From Methylovirgula sp. (lineage in GTDB: Bacteria > Pseudomonadota > Alphaproteobacteria > Rhizobiales > Beijerinckiaceae), in contig JASHSW010000215.1 in NCBI GenBank assembly GCA_030038595.1, positions 1 to 6,665 on the forward strand: DNA of 6,665 bases, written 5' to 3'. The translations under genes and the position numbers were made by a program. Below, piece by piece: positions 1 through 6,665 of this stretch (position 1 is its first letter; each line of letters starts with the position of its first letter). The notes below the pieces were generated by a model. It was not told the origin of the DNA. It was given only the letters and a program-made list of their open reading frames with translations, and made no database searches.

Positions 1-384
1 ATAGCAAGCGAGGACCGCACAGCCGCCGGCTGCTGAATAGCTCTCGTAACCCCAGTATTTCGTTGGCCAGCGATATTCGCCGGTGACGTCGAATCGGAAC
101 CAGTTGTTGAACTGGTAGCCGGCGCCGAGATCGATCATCCCCTGCACGCCGACGCCCGACCCATCGTTTGCAAACCCGCCGGGTACGCTGGTTGCGAAGT
201 ACGACTGTTGGTCGCTCAGCATATTGATTCCGGCCCCGACGTCGCCGCGCAAATACCACCCGTTCATTTCGGGGGGAGCTTCGGGAGGAGCAGGCGGGGG
301 CGGTAGCAGATCCGCGGCGCCTGCCACGTTGGCGATGCCGACCACGAAGGCGGCCGCAATAAGGATGGCTTTCAACCTGGCCAT
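1..384 (-). CDS. Outer-membrane beta-barrel protein, N-terminal part (runs off left edge)
   Basis: The first 128 codons are present, starting at the ATG complementary to 382-384; the rest lies beyond the window. A Sec signal peptide is clear: MARLK, a hydrophobic core (about residues 6-20), and a likely signal peptidase I site after AGA (residue 23). The mature N-terminus is Pro-rich (about 28-38) and is followed by NGWYLRGDVGAGI (41-53) and alternating aromatic/polar stretches such as DLGAGYQFNNWFRFDVTGEY (85-104), typical of small outer-membrane barrels with a 'WYLRGDVG' first strand. Two cysteines (122 and 127) lie near the edge, probably in a surface loop. A Shine-Dalgarno-like AGGAAGGGA (complement of 394-402) sits 9 bases before the start and fixes it. 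The specific family and function (porin, OmpW-like or Omp25-like) cannot be decided from this fragment. It follows glmM on the same strand but seems to have its own promoter. Confidence 0.85.
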   Translation of the reverse strand, partial: MARLKAILIAAAFVVGIANVAGAADLLPPPPAPPEAPPEMNGWYLRGDVGAGINMLSDQQSYFATSVPGGFANDGSGVGVQGMIDLGAGYQFNNWFRFDVTGEYRWPTKYWGYESYSAAGGCAVLACY

Positions 385-443
385 GACGATCAGTCCCTTC
401 CTGGCTCGGGCGGATCGGCCCGAAGCACAACTCGACGGAGGGG

Positions 444-461
444 AAAGATCCCGCAAAGATC
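444..461. repeat. Direct repeat AAAGATC-N4-AAAGATC at the presumed transcription start
   Basis: AAAGATC occurs at 444-450 and again at 455-461, an 11-base period, or about one helical turn. The same stretch contains the inverted pair AAGATC (445-450) and GATCTT (458-463). It overlaps the candidate -10 box and start site of the outer-membrane protein gene, where a repressor could bind. No regulator can be named and the arms are short, so chance is possible. Confidence 0.3.
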
Positions 462-489
462 TTAAAAGCCTCTTAACCCTAGTTTTTAA
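461..489 (-). promoter_or_regulatory. Candidate promoter for the outer-membrane protein gene
   Basis: Read on the minus strand, TTAAAA (complement of 484-489) and TTTAAG (complement of 461-466) are separated by exactly 17 bases, each matching 4 of 6 bases of the sigma-70 -35 and -10 boxes. They lie in the only AT-rich block of this intergenic stretch. Transcription would start near 454, giving a leader of about 70 bases before the ATG at 384. The call rests on box similarity, spacing and position only. Confidence 0.35.
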
Positions 490-515
490 GGTTACCCGAC
501 AGCGGCGACGCTCTT

Positions 516-552
516 TCGCGGACGAGCCCGCGAAGCGGGGGAAGATCCGCGA
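516..552. other. Nested GC-rich hairpin between glmM and the outer-membrane protein gene
   Basis: Outer arms TCGCGGA (516-522) and TCCGCGA (546-552) are perfectly complementary and enclose an inner hairpin CCCGC-GAA-GCGGG (527-539). In the minus-strand transcript the inner loop reads UUC. The structure lies 131-167 bases beyond the glmM stop and upstream of the candidate promoter of the next gene. It could stop or slow read-through from glmM or protect its 3' end, but it has no following U-run, so it is not a classical intrinsic terminator. The rest of the 385-682 intergenic stretch shows no gene; a weaker hairpin around GAGCC-AA-GGCTC lies at about 557-568. Confidence 0.35.
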
Positions 553-682
553 TCCTGAGCCAAGGCTCGGTTGCTTGTCTTGACGCCCTTGGATCCCGGC
601 TCGTTCCCCGGATCAGGCGCGAGGATCGCTCAGGCCGGGAAGGGTCTCGAGGCTGCCGGTATCCGCATTTCGCGCGATGCTC

Positions 683-2026
683 TTAGGCAGCGGCCGCGTT
701 CAAGGCGTCGCAGACCTGATCGACGATCGCTTCGACGAGATCGGGATCGTCGCCTTCGCCCATGACGCGCACCACGGGCTCGGTGCCGGAGAGGCGGATG
801 ACGAGGCGGCCGTTATTGCCGAGCTTGCGCCTGCCTTCCTCGATCGCCCGCATGACCCGCTCTTCTTCAAGCGGCCGGCCGGCCTTGAATCGCACGTTCT
901 TCAACACCTGCGGCATCGGCTCGAACTTGTGGCAGACTTCGGAGACGGGCTTGGCGCTCCGCTTGATGATGGCAAGGAGCTGCAATGCCGCGACGAGCCC
1001 GTCGCCGGTCGTGCAGTGATCCGTCAAGATGATGTGCCCGGATTGCTCGCCGCCGACGTTGTAGCCGTGTTTGCGCATATGTTCGAGGACGTAGCGATCG
1101 CCGACCGGCGTGCGGGCGAGTTCGAGGCCGATGCCCGCAAGATAGCGCTCGAGGCCCAGGTTCGACATCAACGTCGCTACGACGCCGGGCCGTTTCAGCC
1201 GGCCGTCCTGTTTCCAGCCCGTGGCGATCGCCGCCATCACCTGATCGCCGTCGATGACTTTGCCGCGCTCATCCACGACGATGACCCGGTCGCCGTCGCC
1301 GTCGAGCGCAATGCCGATGTCGGCGCGCATTTCGCGCACTTTGGCGGCGAGCGTCTGCGGGGCGGTGGAACCGACCTTGCTGTTGATGTTGAACCCGTCC
1401 GGCGTGACGCCGATCGAGAAGACTTCGGCGCCGAGCTCCCACAAAGCTTCCGGCGCGACCTTGTAGGCGGCGCCGTTGGCGCAATCGACGACGATGCGCA
1501 GCCCTTCGAGCGTGAGATTGCCGTTCAGCGTGCGCTTGGCGAACTCGATATAGCGGGCCCGGTCGCCTTCGACGCGCATCGCGCGGCCGAGATCGGCCGG
1601 TTTCGACAGTTTCAGGGAGATTTCCGGATCGAGCAAAGCGTCGATCTTGGCCTCGATCTCGTCGGAGAGTTTGTAACCGTCCGGACCGAATAGCTTGATG
1701 CCGTTGTCCTCGAATGGATTATGCGAGGCGGAGATCATGACGCCCACGTCGGCGCGCATCGAATGGGTGAGCAGGGCGACCGCCGGGGTCGGCATCGGGC
1801 CGAGCAGCAGCACGTCGACGCCGACCGAAGTGAACCCCGCCACCATGGCGTTTTCGATCATGTAGCCGGAAAGCCGCGTGTCTTTGCCGATGACTGCCCG
1901 ATGCCGGTGCTCGCCGTGCTGGAAGAGCACACCGGTCGCCTGCGCGACCTTCATGGCAAGATCCGGGGTGATTACTTTGTTGGCGAGGCCGCGGATGCCA
2001 TCCGTGCCGAAGTATTTACCGTTCAT
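683..2026 (-). CDS. glmM: Phosphoglucosamine mutase GlmM
   Basis: GlmM (EC 5.4.2.10) interconverts glucosamine-6-phosphate and glucosamine-1-phosphate in the cytosol, the step before GlmU in UDP-GlcNAc synthesis for peptidoglycan and lipopolysaccharide. The 447-residue protein is full length for the family. It shows the N-terminal [10 protein letters not shown] motif (4-13), the catalytic phosphoserine loop ISASHNP with Ser101 (98-104), the Mg-binding loop DGDGDR with Asp242, Asp244 and Asp246, the sugar-binding GGEQSGH (325-331) and the C-terminal phosphate-binding [12 protein letters not shown] (411-422). The order of these marks all four alpha-D-phosphohexomutase domains as intact. The start at 2026 gives the family's usual N-terminus, and GGGAA (complement of 2033-2037) lies about 6 bases upstream. 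In many relatives glmM follows ftsH on the same strand; here it is divergent from cpoB, so it must have its own promoter in the 202-base gap. Confidence 0.97.
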   Translation of the reverse strand: MNGKYFGTDGIRGLANKVITPDLAMKVAQATGVLFQHGEHRHRAVIGKDTRLSGYMIENAMVAGFTSVGVDVLLLGPMPTPAVALLTHSMRADVGVMISASHNPFEDNGIKLFGPDGYKLSDEIEAKIDALLDPEISLKLSKPADLGRAMRVEGDRARYIEFAKRTLNGNLTLEGLRIVVDCANGAAYKVAPEALWELGAEVFSIGVTPDGFNINSKVGSTAPQTLAAKVREMRADIGIALDGDGDRVIVVDERGKVIDGDQVMAAIATGWKQDGRLKRPGVVATLMSNLGLERYLAGIGLELARTPVGDRYVLEHMRKHGYNVGGEQSGHIILTDHCTTGDGLVAALQLLAIIKRSAKPVSEVCHKFEPMPQVLKNVRFKAGRPLEEERVMRAIEEGRRKLGNNGRLVIRLSGTEPVVRVMGEGDDPDLVEAIVDQVCDALNAAAA

Positions 2027-2066
2027 CGATGCTTCCCGTTCGACGGCCGAGTCGTTGGCGCTGCGA

Positions 2067-2084
2067 AAACGCGTCGCCGCGTTT
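2067..2084 (-). promoter_or_regulatory. Perfect 7-bp hairpin with GNRA loop in the glmM leader
   Basis: AAACGCG (2067-2073) and CGCGTTT (2078-2084) are perfectly complementary around a 4-base loop. In the glmM (minus) transcript the loop reads GCGA, a GNRA tetraloop, and the 3' arm runs into TTTT. It would lie about 40 bases upstream of the glmM start codon. It may stabilise the leader or act as a weak attenuator. The structure is seen in the sequence; the role is inference. Confidence 0.35.
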
Positions 2085-2205
2085 CTACCGTATTTGGGCG
2101 GCCATTTCTAATCCGCCGGCCAACTCCATTCTCGGCAACAAATCCTTGCGATCTCCAAACTTTGGCCGAACTACGTCTTATGGTAAGCCTTACTGCTAAT
2201 AGTCC

Positions 2206-2232
2206 ATGAATCGCAGGCGAGCATTGCAATGA
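2206..2232 (+). CDS. Possible 7-codon leader peptide ending on the cpoB start (ATGA overlap)
   Basis: An ATG at 2206 opens a reading frame MNRRALQ whose TGA (2230-2232) overlaps the cpoB ATG (2229-2231) in the form ATGA, a common arrangement for translational coupling. It contains the cpoB ribosome binding site. No Shine-Dalgarno sequence precedes its own ATG, so translation is doubtful and chance is a fair explanation. Confidence 0.15.
   Translation: MNRRRALQ
2215..2221 (+). promoter_or_regulatory. Ribosome binding site of cpoB
   Basis: AGGCGAG lies 7 bases before the ATG at 2229. It is an imperfect Shine-Dalgarno sequence, but it is the only purine-rich match at the right distance and supports this start, which also places the signal peptide correctly. 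Confidence 0.55.
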
Positions 2233-3320
2233 CCACAGGGAATAAAGGCGCGATTGCGCTGGTTGCCGCCGGCACGCTGATTTTGGGTTGTTTCCTGGTG
2301 CGGCCCGGCATGGCACAGGACTCGACCATGCCGCCGGCGGATGTCGGCGCGCCCGGAGCGTCCGACCAATACGGCGCGCCGGATCAGTCCGGCGCTCCGG
2401 ACGCCGGCGTTCCGCCGGAGGGTTCCGACGAGGCGAGCCTGCTCGTCCGAGTCGAGCGCCTCGAAGACCAGATCCGCCAATTAAACGGGCAGATTCAGCA
2501 AATGCAGTTCGACAACCGTAAGCTCGCCGATCAATTGCGCCGGTTCCAGCAGGATGTGGACTTCCGGTTCCAGGAAGGCGGCCACAAGGGCTTGCCCAGA
2601 CACGAAGATATGGGTGAACTTTCGGCTCCTTCCGCCGCCCCGCCCGATACGCAAGCGGCTTCGGTCCCGGAAACGTCGCATTCGCGCGACGACGCGTTCG
2701 ATCCGCGCACCGATCCGAACGCGCCCGGCGCACCGCGCCAACTCGGCACGACGCCGCCCAGCGCTCCCTTGCCGCCAGGCACGGCGGGCGCGGCCGATTC
2801 GGATGCGCCGATTAACCTACCGAGCAGCGGGTACAGCACCGCGCCGACCGCATCCGCGGCCGCCGTGTCGCAGCCCGGCGCTCCGGCAGGCTCGGTCGCG
2901 ACGCCCGGCGGGACGGTCTTGGCGAGCGCCGAGGTCGACCCGACCAAAGAAGAATTCGACGTCGCCTTGGGGTACTTCCGGCAAAAGGATTACGATAACG
3001 CGGCGAAGAGCTTCGCGGCTTTTCTTGAGAAGAATCCGAAGACCCGCTGGACGTCGGATGCGCTCTATTATCTCGGCGAGACCTATTACGAACGCGGCCG
3101 GCAGCGCGAGGCTGCGGAGCAATATCTGAAGATCTCCACCGATTACGCGAATTCGGCGGTCGCGCCGGAGGCAATGCTGCGGCTTGGCGAATCGCTGCAG
3201 GCGCTTGGCGCCAAGGAGCAGGCGTGCGCCACCTTCAGCGAGGTGCCGCGCAAATATCCGAACGCTTCGGCGGCCGTGAAGGCCGGTGCCGAGCGCGAGG
3301 CCAAGCGCGCCCAATGTTGA
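2229..3320 (+). CDS. cpoB: Tol-Pal system protein CpoB (YbgF), periplasmic TPR protein
   Basis: CpoB links the Tol-Pal machine to peptidoglycan synthesis (PBP1B/LpoB in E. coli) during cell constriction and acts in the periplasm. The 363-residue product has a signal peptide (hydrophobic core about 8-24, likely cleavage after GMA at 29), a short Gly/Pro/Ala-rich stretch (35-65), a coiled coil with heptad leucines and isoleucines (about 68-117) that in the family drives trimerisation, a long Pro/Ala/Ser-rich linker (about 118-236), and a C-terminal domain of three TPR-like repeats (about 239-345, with ALGYFRQKDYDNAAKSF and ALYYLGETYYERGR). This domain order is diagnostic of YbgF. The linker is long compared with E. 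coli CpoB (263 residues), which accounts for most of the extra length. A cysteine at residue 21 in LILGC only poorly fits a lipobox, so a soluble product is favoured. It is followed by tilS with a 7-base overlap. Its usual neighbour pal is not upstream here but lies inverted beyond ftsH. Confidence 0.93.
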   Translation: MTTGNKGAIALVAAGTLILGCFLVRPGMAQDSTMPPADVGAPGASDQYGAPDQSGAPDAGVPPEGSDEASLLVRVERLEDQIRQLNGQIQQMQFDNRKLADQLRRFQQDVDFRFQEGGHKGLPRHEDMGELSAPSAAPPDTQAASVPETSHSRDDAFDPRTDPNAPGAPRQLGTTPPSAPLPPGTAGAADSDAPINLPSSGYSTAPTASAAAVSQPGAPAGSVATPGGTVLASAEVDPTKEEFDVALGYFRQKDYDNAAKSFAAFLEKNPKTRWTSDALYYLGETYYERGRQREAAEQYLKISTDYANSAVAPEAMLRLGESLQALGAKEQACATFSEVPRKYPNASAAVKAGAEREAKRAQC

Positions 3321-4423
3321 GTTTCGCGCCGGCCGGGGCCTTTGCCGGGCCGGCTGCGAGCCTCGATCCGTTCACGCCGGCGGCGATCGCCGGCCTGTTT
3401 GCGCCGCTCCACGGGTCGCGCGGCGCACTGCTCGCCGTTTCGGGCGGTCCCGATTCGGTTGCCATGATGCTGCTTGCCGCGACTTGGGCGGAAACTTCCA
3501 AGGTGAGGCTTGCGGTCGCGACGGTGGATCATGGATTACGGGAAGGCTCGCGCCGCGAAGCCGAGGCGGTCGCCGCTTGGGCCGAGGGGCTCGGCTTGCC
3601 GCACCGCATCCTCACCTGGGAAGGCGAAAAGCCCGCGACAGCCGTTCAAGAGCGGGCGCGCGAGGCCCGCTATGAGCTGCTCTTTGGGCACGCGCGCGAA
3701 ATCGGCGTCGACCGTCTTTTGACCGCGCATCATGCCGACGATCAGGCCGAGACCATTCTGTTTCGTTTGTTGCGGGGGAGCGGGATTGCCGGGCTTGCCG
3801 GCATGCCGGTCGCCGCTGAGCACGCCGGGATCGTACATTTGCGCCCCTTCCTTGCCTATCCCAAAGAGGCGCTTGTCAGCATTTGCGCGGCGCGCGGCCA
3901 CGCCTTCTTTCGCGATCCATCGAACGAGGATTTAGGCTTTGCCCGGACGCGGCTACGCCGTCTTCTTGCACTTTTGGCGGAAGAAGGATTTACGCGCCAA
4001 ACCCTCCTGCGGCTCGGCCGCCGCGCCGCCCGCGCCGAGGTGGCGCTTTCCGCCTTTGCCGGGTTTGTGGGCGGATCGTTGCACGAAGCGCATAGGAACG
4101 GCCAGTTCCGCGCGCCGATCGGTCGTCTCCGCGACGCGCCGGAGGAGATCATGCTGCGCCTCGTCGCCCGCGAGATCGAGGCGTTGGGCGGCAAAAACGC
4201 GCGCCTCGAACGGCTCGAATCTTTGATCGAAGCGCTGCGTGGCGCTTTGCGCGCCGGTTCGTCCTGGCGCGGCACGCTGGGCGGCACGCGGCTCGCGCTC
4301 GACGCCGACGGCGTCTTGACGATCGCCGCGGAAAAGCCGCGCCGCCGCGGTATGCGGAATGGAGCACGGGATCGGGCTTGTCCGCGGCCCGGAGATGTCG
4401 AGGGCGGCGGTCGGCCCGGATAA
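3314..4423 (+). CDS. tilS: tRNA(Ile)-lysidine synthase TilS
   Basis: TilS (EC 6.3.4.19) uses ATP and lysine to convert C34 of the CAU-anticodon tRNA(Ile) to lysidine, so that it reads AUA and is charged with isoleucine; it is essential and cytosolic. The product is 369 residues. Visible motifs are the PP-loop SGGPDS (43-48), VDHGLR (71-76), TAHHADDQAET (137-147) and DPSNEDLGFARTRLRR (201-216), all typical of TilS. The ATG at 3314 overlaps the cpoB stop (ATGTTGA), suggesting coupled translation. An in-frame ATG at 3224 would add 30 residues inside cpoB and was not chosen. The protein lacks the full C-terminal domains of E. coli TilS (432 residues), as many short bacterial TilS do. The last 24 codons (from about 4349) lose the gene's strong third-position GC bias, so the true C-terminus may lie in another frame, ending at 4460 or 4455. 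Confidence 0.95.
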   Translation: MLSFAPAGAFAGPAASLDPFTPAAIAGLFAPLHGSRGALLAVSGGPDSVAMMLLAATWAETSKVRLAVATVDHGLREGSRREAEAVAAWAEGLGLPHRILTWEGEKPATAVQERAREARYELLFGHAREIGVDRLLTAHHADDQAETILFRLLRGSGIAGLAGMPVAAEHAGIVHLRPFLAYPKEALVSICAARGHAFFRDPSNEDLGFARTRLRRLLALLAEEGFTRQTLLRLGRRAARAEVALSAFAGFVGGSLHEAHRNGQFRAPIGRLRDAPEEIMLRLVAREIEALGGKNARLERLESLIEALRGALRAGSSWRGTLGGTRLALDADGVLTIAAEKPRRRGMRNGARDRACPRPGDVEGGGRPG

Positions 4424-4428
4424 GTTCC

Positions 4429-4460
4429 CTTGGCAAGCAACCCGGCGACGCCTAAATTAG
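4429..4460 (+). promoter_or_regulatory. ftsH promoter, fits sigma-32 (heat shock) and sigma-70
   Basis: CTTG (4429-4432), 18 bases, then CCTAAATTAG (4451-4460) matches the alphaproteobacterial sigma-32 consensus CTTG-N16-18-CYTATNTNNG at all four -35 positions and at six of the seven fixed -10 positions. The same stretch also reads as a sigma-70 promoter: TTGGCA (4430-4435, 5 of 6), 17 bases, TAAATT (4453-4458, 4 of 6). Transcription would start near 4466, giving a leader of about 75 bases before ftsH. FtsH belongs to the sigma-32 regulon in other proteobacteria, which fits. Confidence 0.65.
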
Positions 4461-4467
4461 TTCAGCT

Positions 4468-4483
4468 GGCGCCATGGAGCGCC
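4468..4483 (+). promoter_or_regulatory. 5'-end hairpin of the ftsH leader
   Basis: GGCGC (4468-4472) and GCGCC (4479-4483) are perfectly complementary around a 6-base loop and lie just after the predicted start of ftsH transcription. A 5'-terminal stem of this kind can protect a messenger from decay. A seven-codon frame starting in the loop (ATG 4474, TGA 4495-4497) has no ribosome binding site and is probably meaningless. Confidence 0.3.
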
Positions 4484-4504
4484 TTATGGAATGGTGATTT
4501 GCCG

Positions 4505-4539
4505 CTTCGATCGGCAGATCGACCTCGCACAGGTCGAAG
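4505..4539 (+). promoter_or_regulatory. Hairpin hiding the ftsH ribosome binding site (possible RNA thermometer)
   Basis: TCGACCT (4519-4525) pairs perfectly with AGGTCGA (4531-4537) around the 5-base loop CGCAC. The 3' arm contains AGGT (4531-4534), the only Shine-Dalgarno-like sequence before the ftsH ATG (4540), and the stem ends two bases before it. Two competing pairings exist: CGATC (4508-4512) with GATCG (4517-4521), which overlaps the first arm of the main stem, and CTTCGA (4505-4510) with TCGAAG (4534-4539). Mutually exclusive stems around a ribosome binding site are typical of a translational switch. The pairings are seen in the sequence; control of translation is inferred. Confidence 0.45.
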
Positions 4540-6462
<1,923 letters not shown>

Positions 6463-6474
6463 CGGCGCAACGCA

Positions 6475-6501
6475 AAAAGGCCCGCCTTTGGCGGGCCTTT
6501 T
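6475..6501. terminator. Bidirectional intrinsic terminator between ftsH and pal
   Basis: AAAAGGCCCGCC (6475-6486), loop TTT (6487-6489) and GGCGGGCCTTTT (6490-6501) form a perfect 12-bp stem with an eight-pair GC core. The plus-strand transcript ends in four U and the minus-strand transcript in five U, so it can end both ftsH, 12 bases after its stop, and the convergent pal gene, 21 bases after its stop. Confidence 0.93.
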
Positions 6502-6522
6502 CCTGTGTGTTGGCGAAGATCG

Positions 6523-6665
6523 TTACGATTGACTGCCACCGAGCACGGTGACCGCGCGGCGGTTCTGCGACCAACAGGAGTCGTTGTTGCAAGTCGCAAC
6601 CGGCCGCTCCTTACCGTAGCTGATGGTGTGGATGCGGGCAGCGTTGATGCCGCGCGCGACGAGAT
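6523..6665 (-). CDS. pal: Peptidoglycan-associated lipoprotein Pal, C-terminal end (runs off right edge)
   Basis: The last 46 codons are present, ending at TAA (complement of 6523-6525). They read LVARGINAARIHTISYGKER, then PVATCNNDSCWSQNRRAVTV and LGGSQS. ISYGKERP and the closing NRRAV are the hallmark end of the OmpA-like peptidoglycan-binding domain of Pal (E. coli has VSYGKEKP ... SKNRRAV); the Asn-Arg-Arg helps hold the meso-diaminopimelate peptide. Pal anchors the outer membrane to the wall and is the receptor end of the TolQRAB complex. Two cysteines four residues apart (CNNDSC) could form a disulfide in the periplasm. The gene converges on ftsH and shares its terminator. The lipobox and the rest lie outside the window, so a second Pal/OmpA-family paralogue cannot be fully excluded. 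Confidence 0.85.
   Translation of the reverse strand, partial: LVARGINAARIHTISYGKERPVATCNNDSCWSQNRRAVTVLGGSQS

Larger units (their letters stand above)
2027..2228. promoter_or_regulatory. Divergent control region between glmM and cpoB
   Basis: This 202-base gap separates the divergent starts of glmM and cpoB, so it should hold at least two promoters. It is more AT-rich than the flanking genes between about 2085 and 2212. I could not find a -35/-10 pair of correct spacing and good match for either direction. Visible elements are a 7-bp hairpin (2067-2084), an 11-base palindrome GTAAG-C-CTTAC (2183-2193), a TAATAG (2197-2202) that could be a -10 box for cpoB without a good -35, and ribosome binding sites at both ends. 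Confidence 0.6.

Noticed and set aside
652..691. GCTGCC / GGCAGC pair at the glmM stop as a terminator
   Set aside because: Only six pairs with a 28-base loop and no U-run after it.
677..1693. Long open frame (338 codons) on the plus strand opposite glmM
   Set aside because: It mirrors the codon pattern of glmM, which has all family motifs; the antisense product is low-complexity and recognisable as nothing.
2117..2168. Inverted repeat CGGCCAA (2117-2123) / TTGGCCG (2162-2168)
   Set aside because: Seven-base arms with a 38-base loop are weak and neither arm lies at a promoter or ribosome binding site.
3224..3313. Upstream in-frame ATG for tilS
   Set aside because: It would add 30 Arg/Gly-rich residues encoded within cpoB; the ATG at 3314 overlaps the cpoB stop and suits the family's N-terminus.
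3798..3809. 12-base perfect palindrome CCGGCATGCCGG
   Set aside because: It lies inside tilS, encoding AGMP, and GC-rich coding sequence produces such palindromes by chance.
4474..4497. Seven-codon upstream frame (MERLMEW) in the ftsH leader
   Set aside because: No ribosome binding site, and its start lies in a hairpin loop.

Overview
The window is a stretch of core genome from a high-GC alphaproteobacterium, most likely of the order Hyphomicrobiales (Rhizobiales). This rests on the strongly GC-biased third codon positions, the FtsH N-terminus and its Pro-rich tail ending GLEPQPQV, the CWSQNRRAVTV ending of Pal, and the clustering of pal, cpoB, tilS, ftsH and glmM, a set usually found together in this class. 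No mobile element, CRISPR array, tRNA or rRNA gene is visible.

Layout, left to right. Positions 1-384 (minus) hold the N-terminal part of an exported outer-membrane beta-barrel protein that runs off the left edge. Positions 385-682 are a 298-base intergenic stretch with a nested GC-rich hairpin, a candidate promoter for the barrel gene and a short direct repeat. Positions 683-2026 (minus) encode GlmM. Positions 2027-2228 are a divergent control region. Then come three plus-strand genes: cpoB/ybgF (2229-3320), tilS (3314-4423, overlapping cpoB by 7 bases) and ftsH (4540-6462). A perfect 12-bp terminator at 6475-6501 serves both ftsH and the convergent gene beyond it, the C-terminal end of pal (minus, 6523 to the right edge).

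How the genes fit together. GlmM makes glucosamine-1-phosphate for peptidoglycan and lipopolysaccharide. CpoB and Pal belong to the Tol-Pal system that couples outer-membrane constriction to septal wall synthesis. FtsH is the membrane quality-control protease. TilS is essential for reading AUA codons. The common theme is envelope growth plus essential housekeeping.

There is no obvious new system here, but four things deserve a second look. (1) The gene directions are exactly what one inversion of the cpoB-tilS-ftsH block inside the usual pal-cpoB-tilS-ftsH-glmM order would give. (2) ftsH has a promoter that fits the alphaproteobacterial heat-shock sigma-32 consensus closely. (3) The ftsH leader can fold into a 7-bp hairpin that buries its Shine-Dalgarno sequence, a possible RNA thermometer. 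(4) The last ~25 codons of tilS lose the third-position GC bias of the rest of the gene, hinting at a frameshift near 4340-4360.
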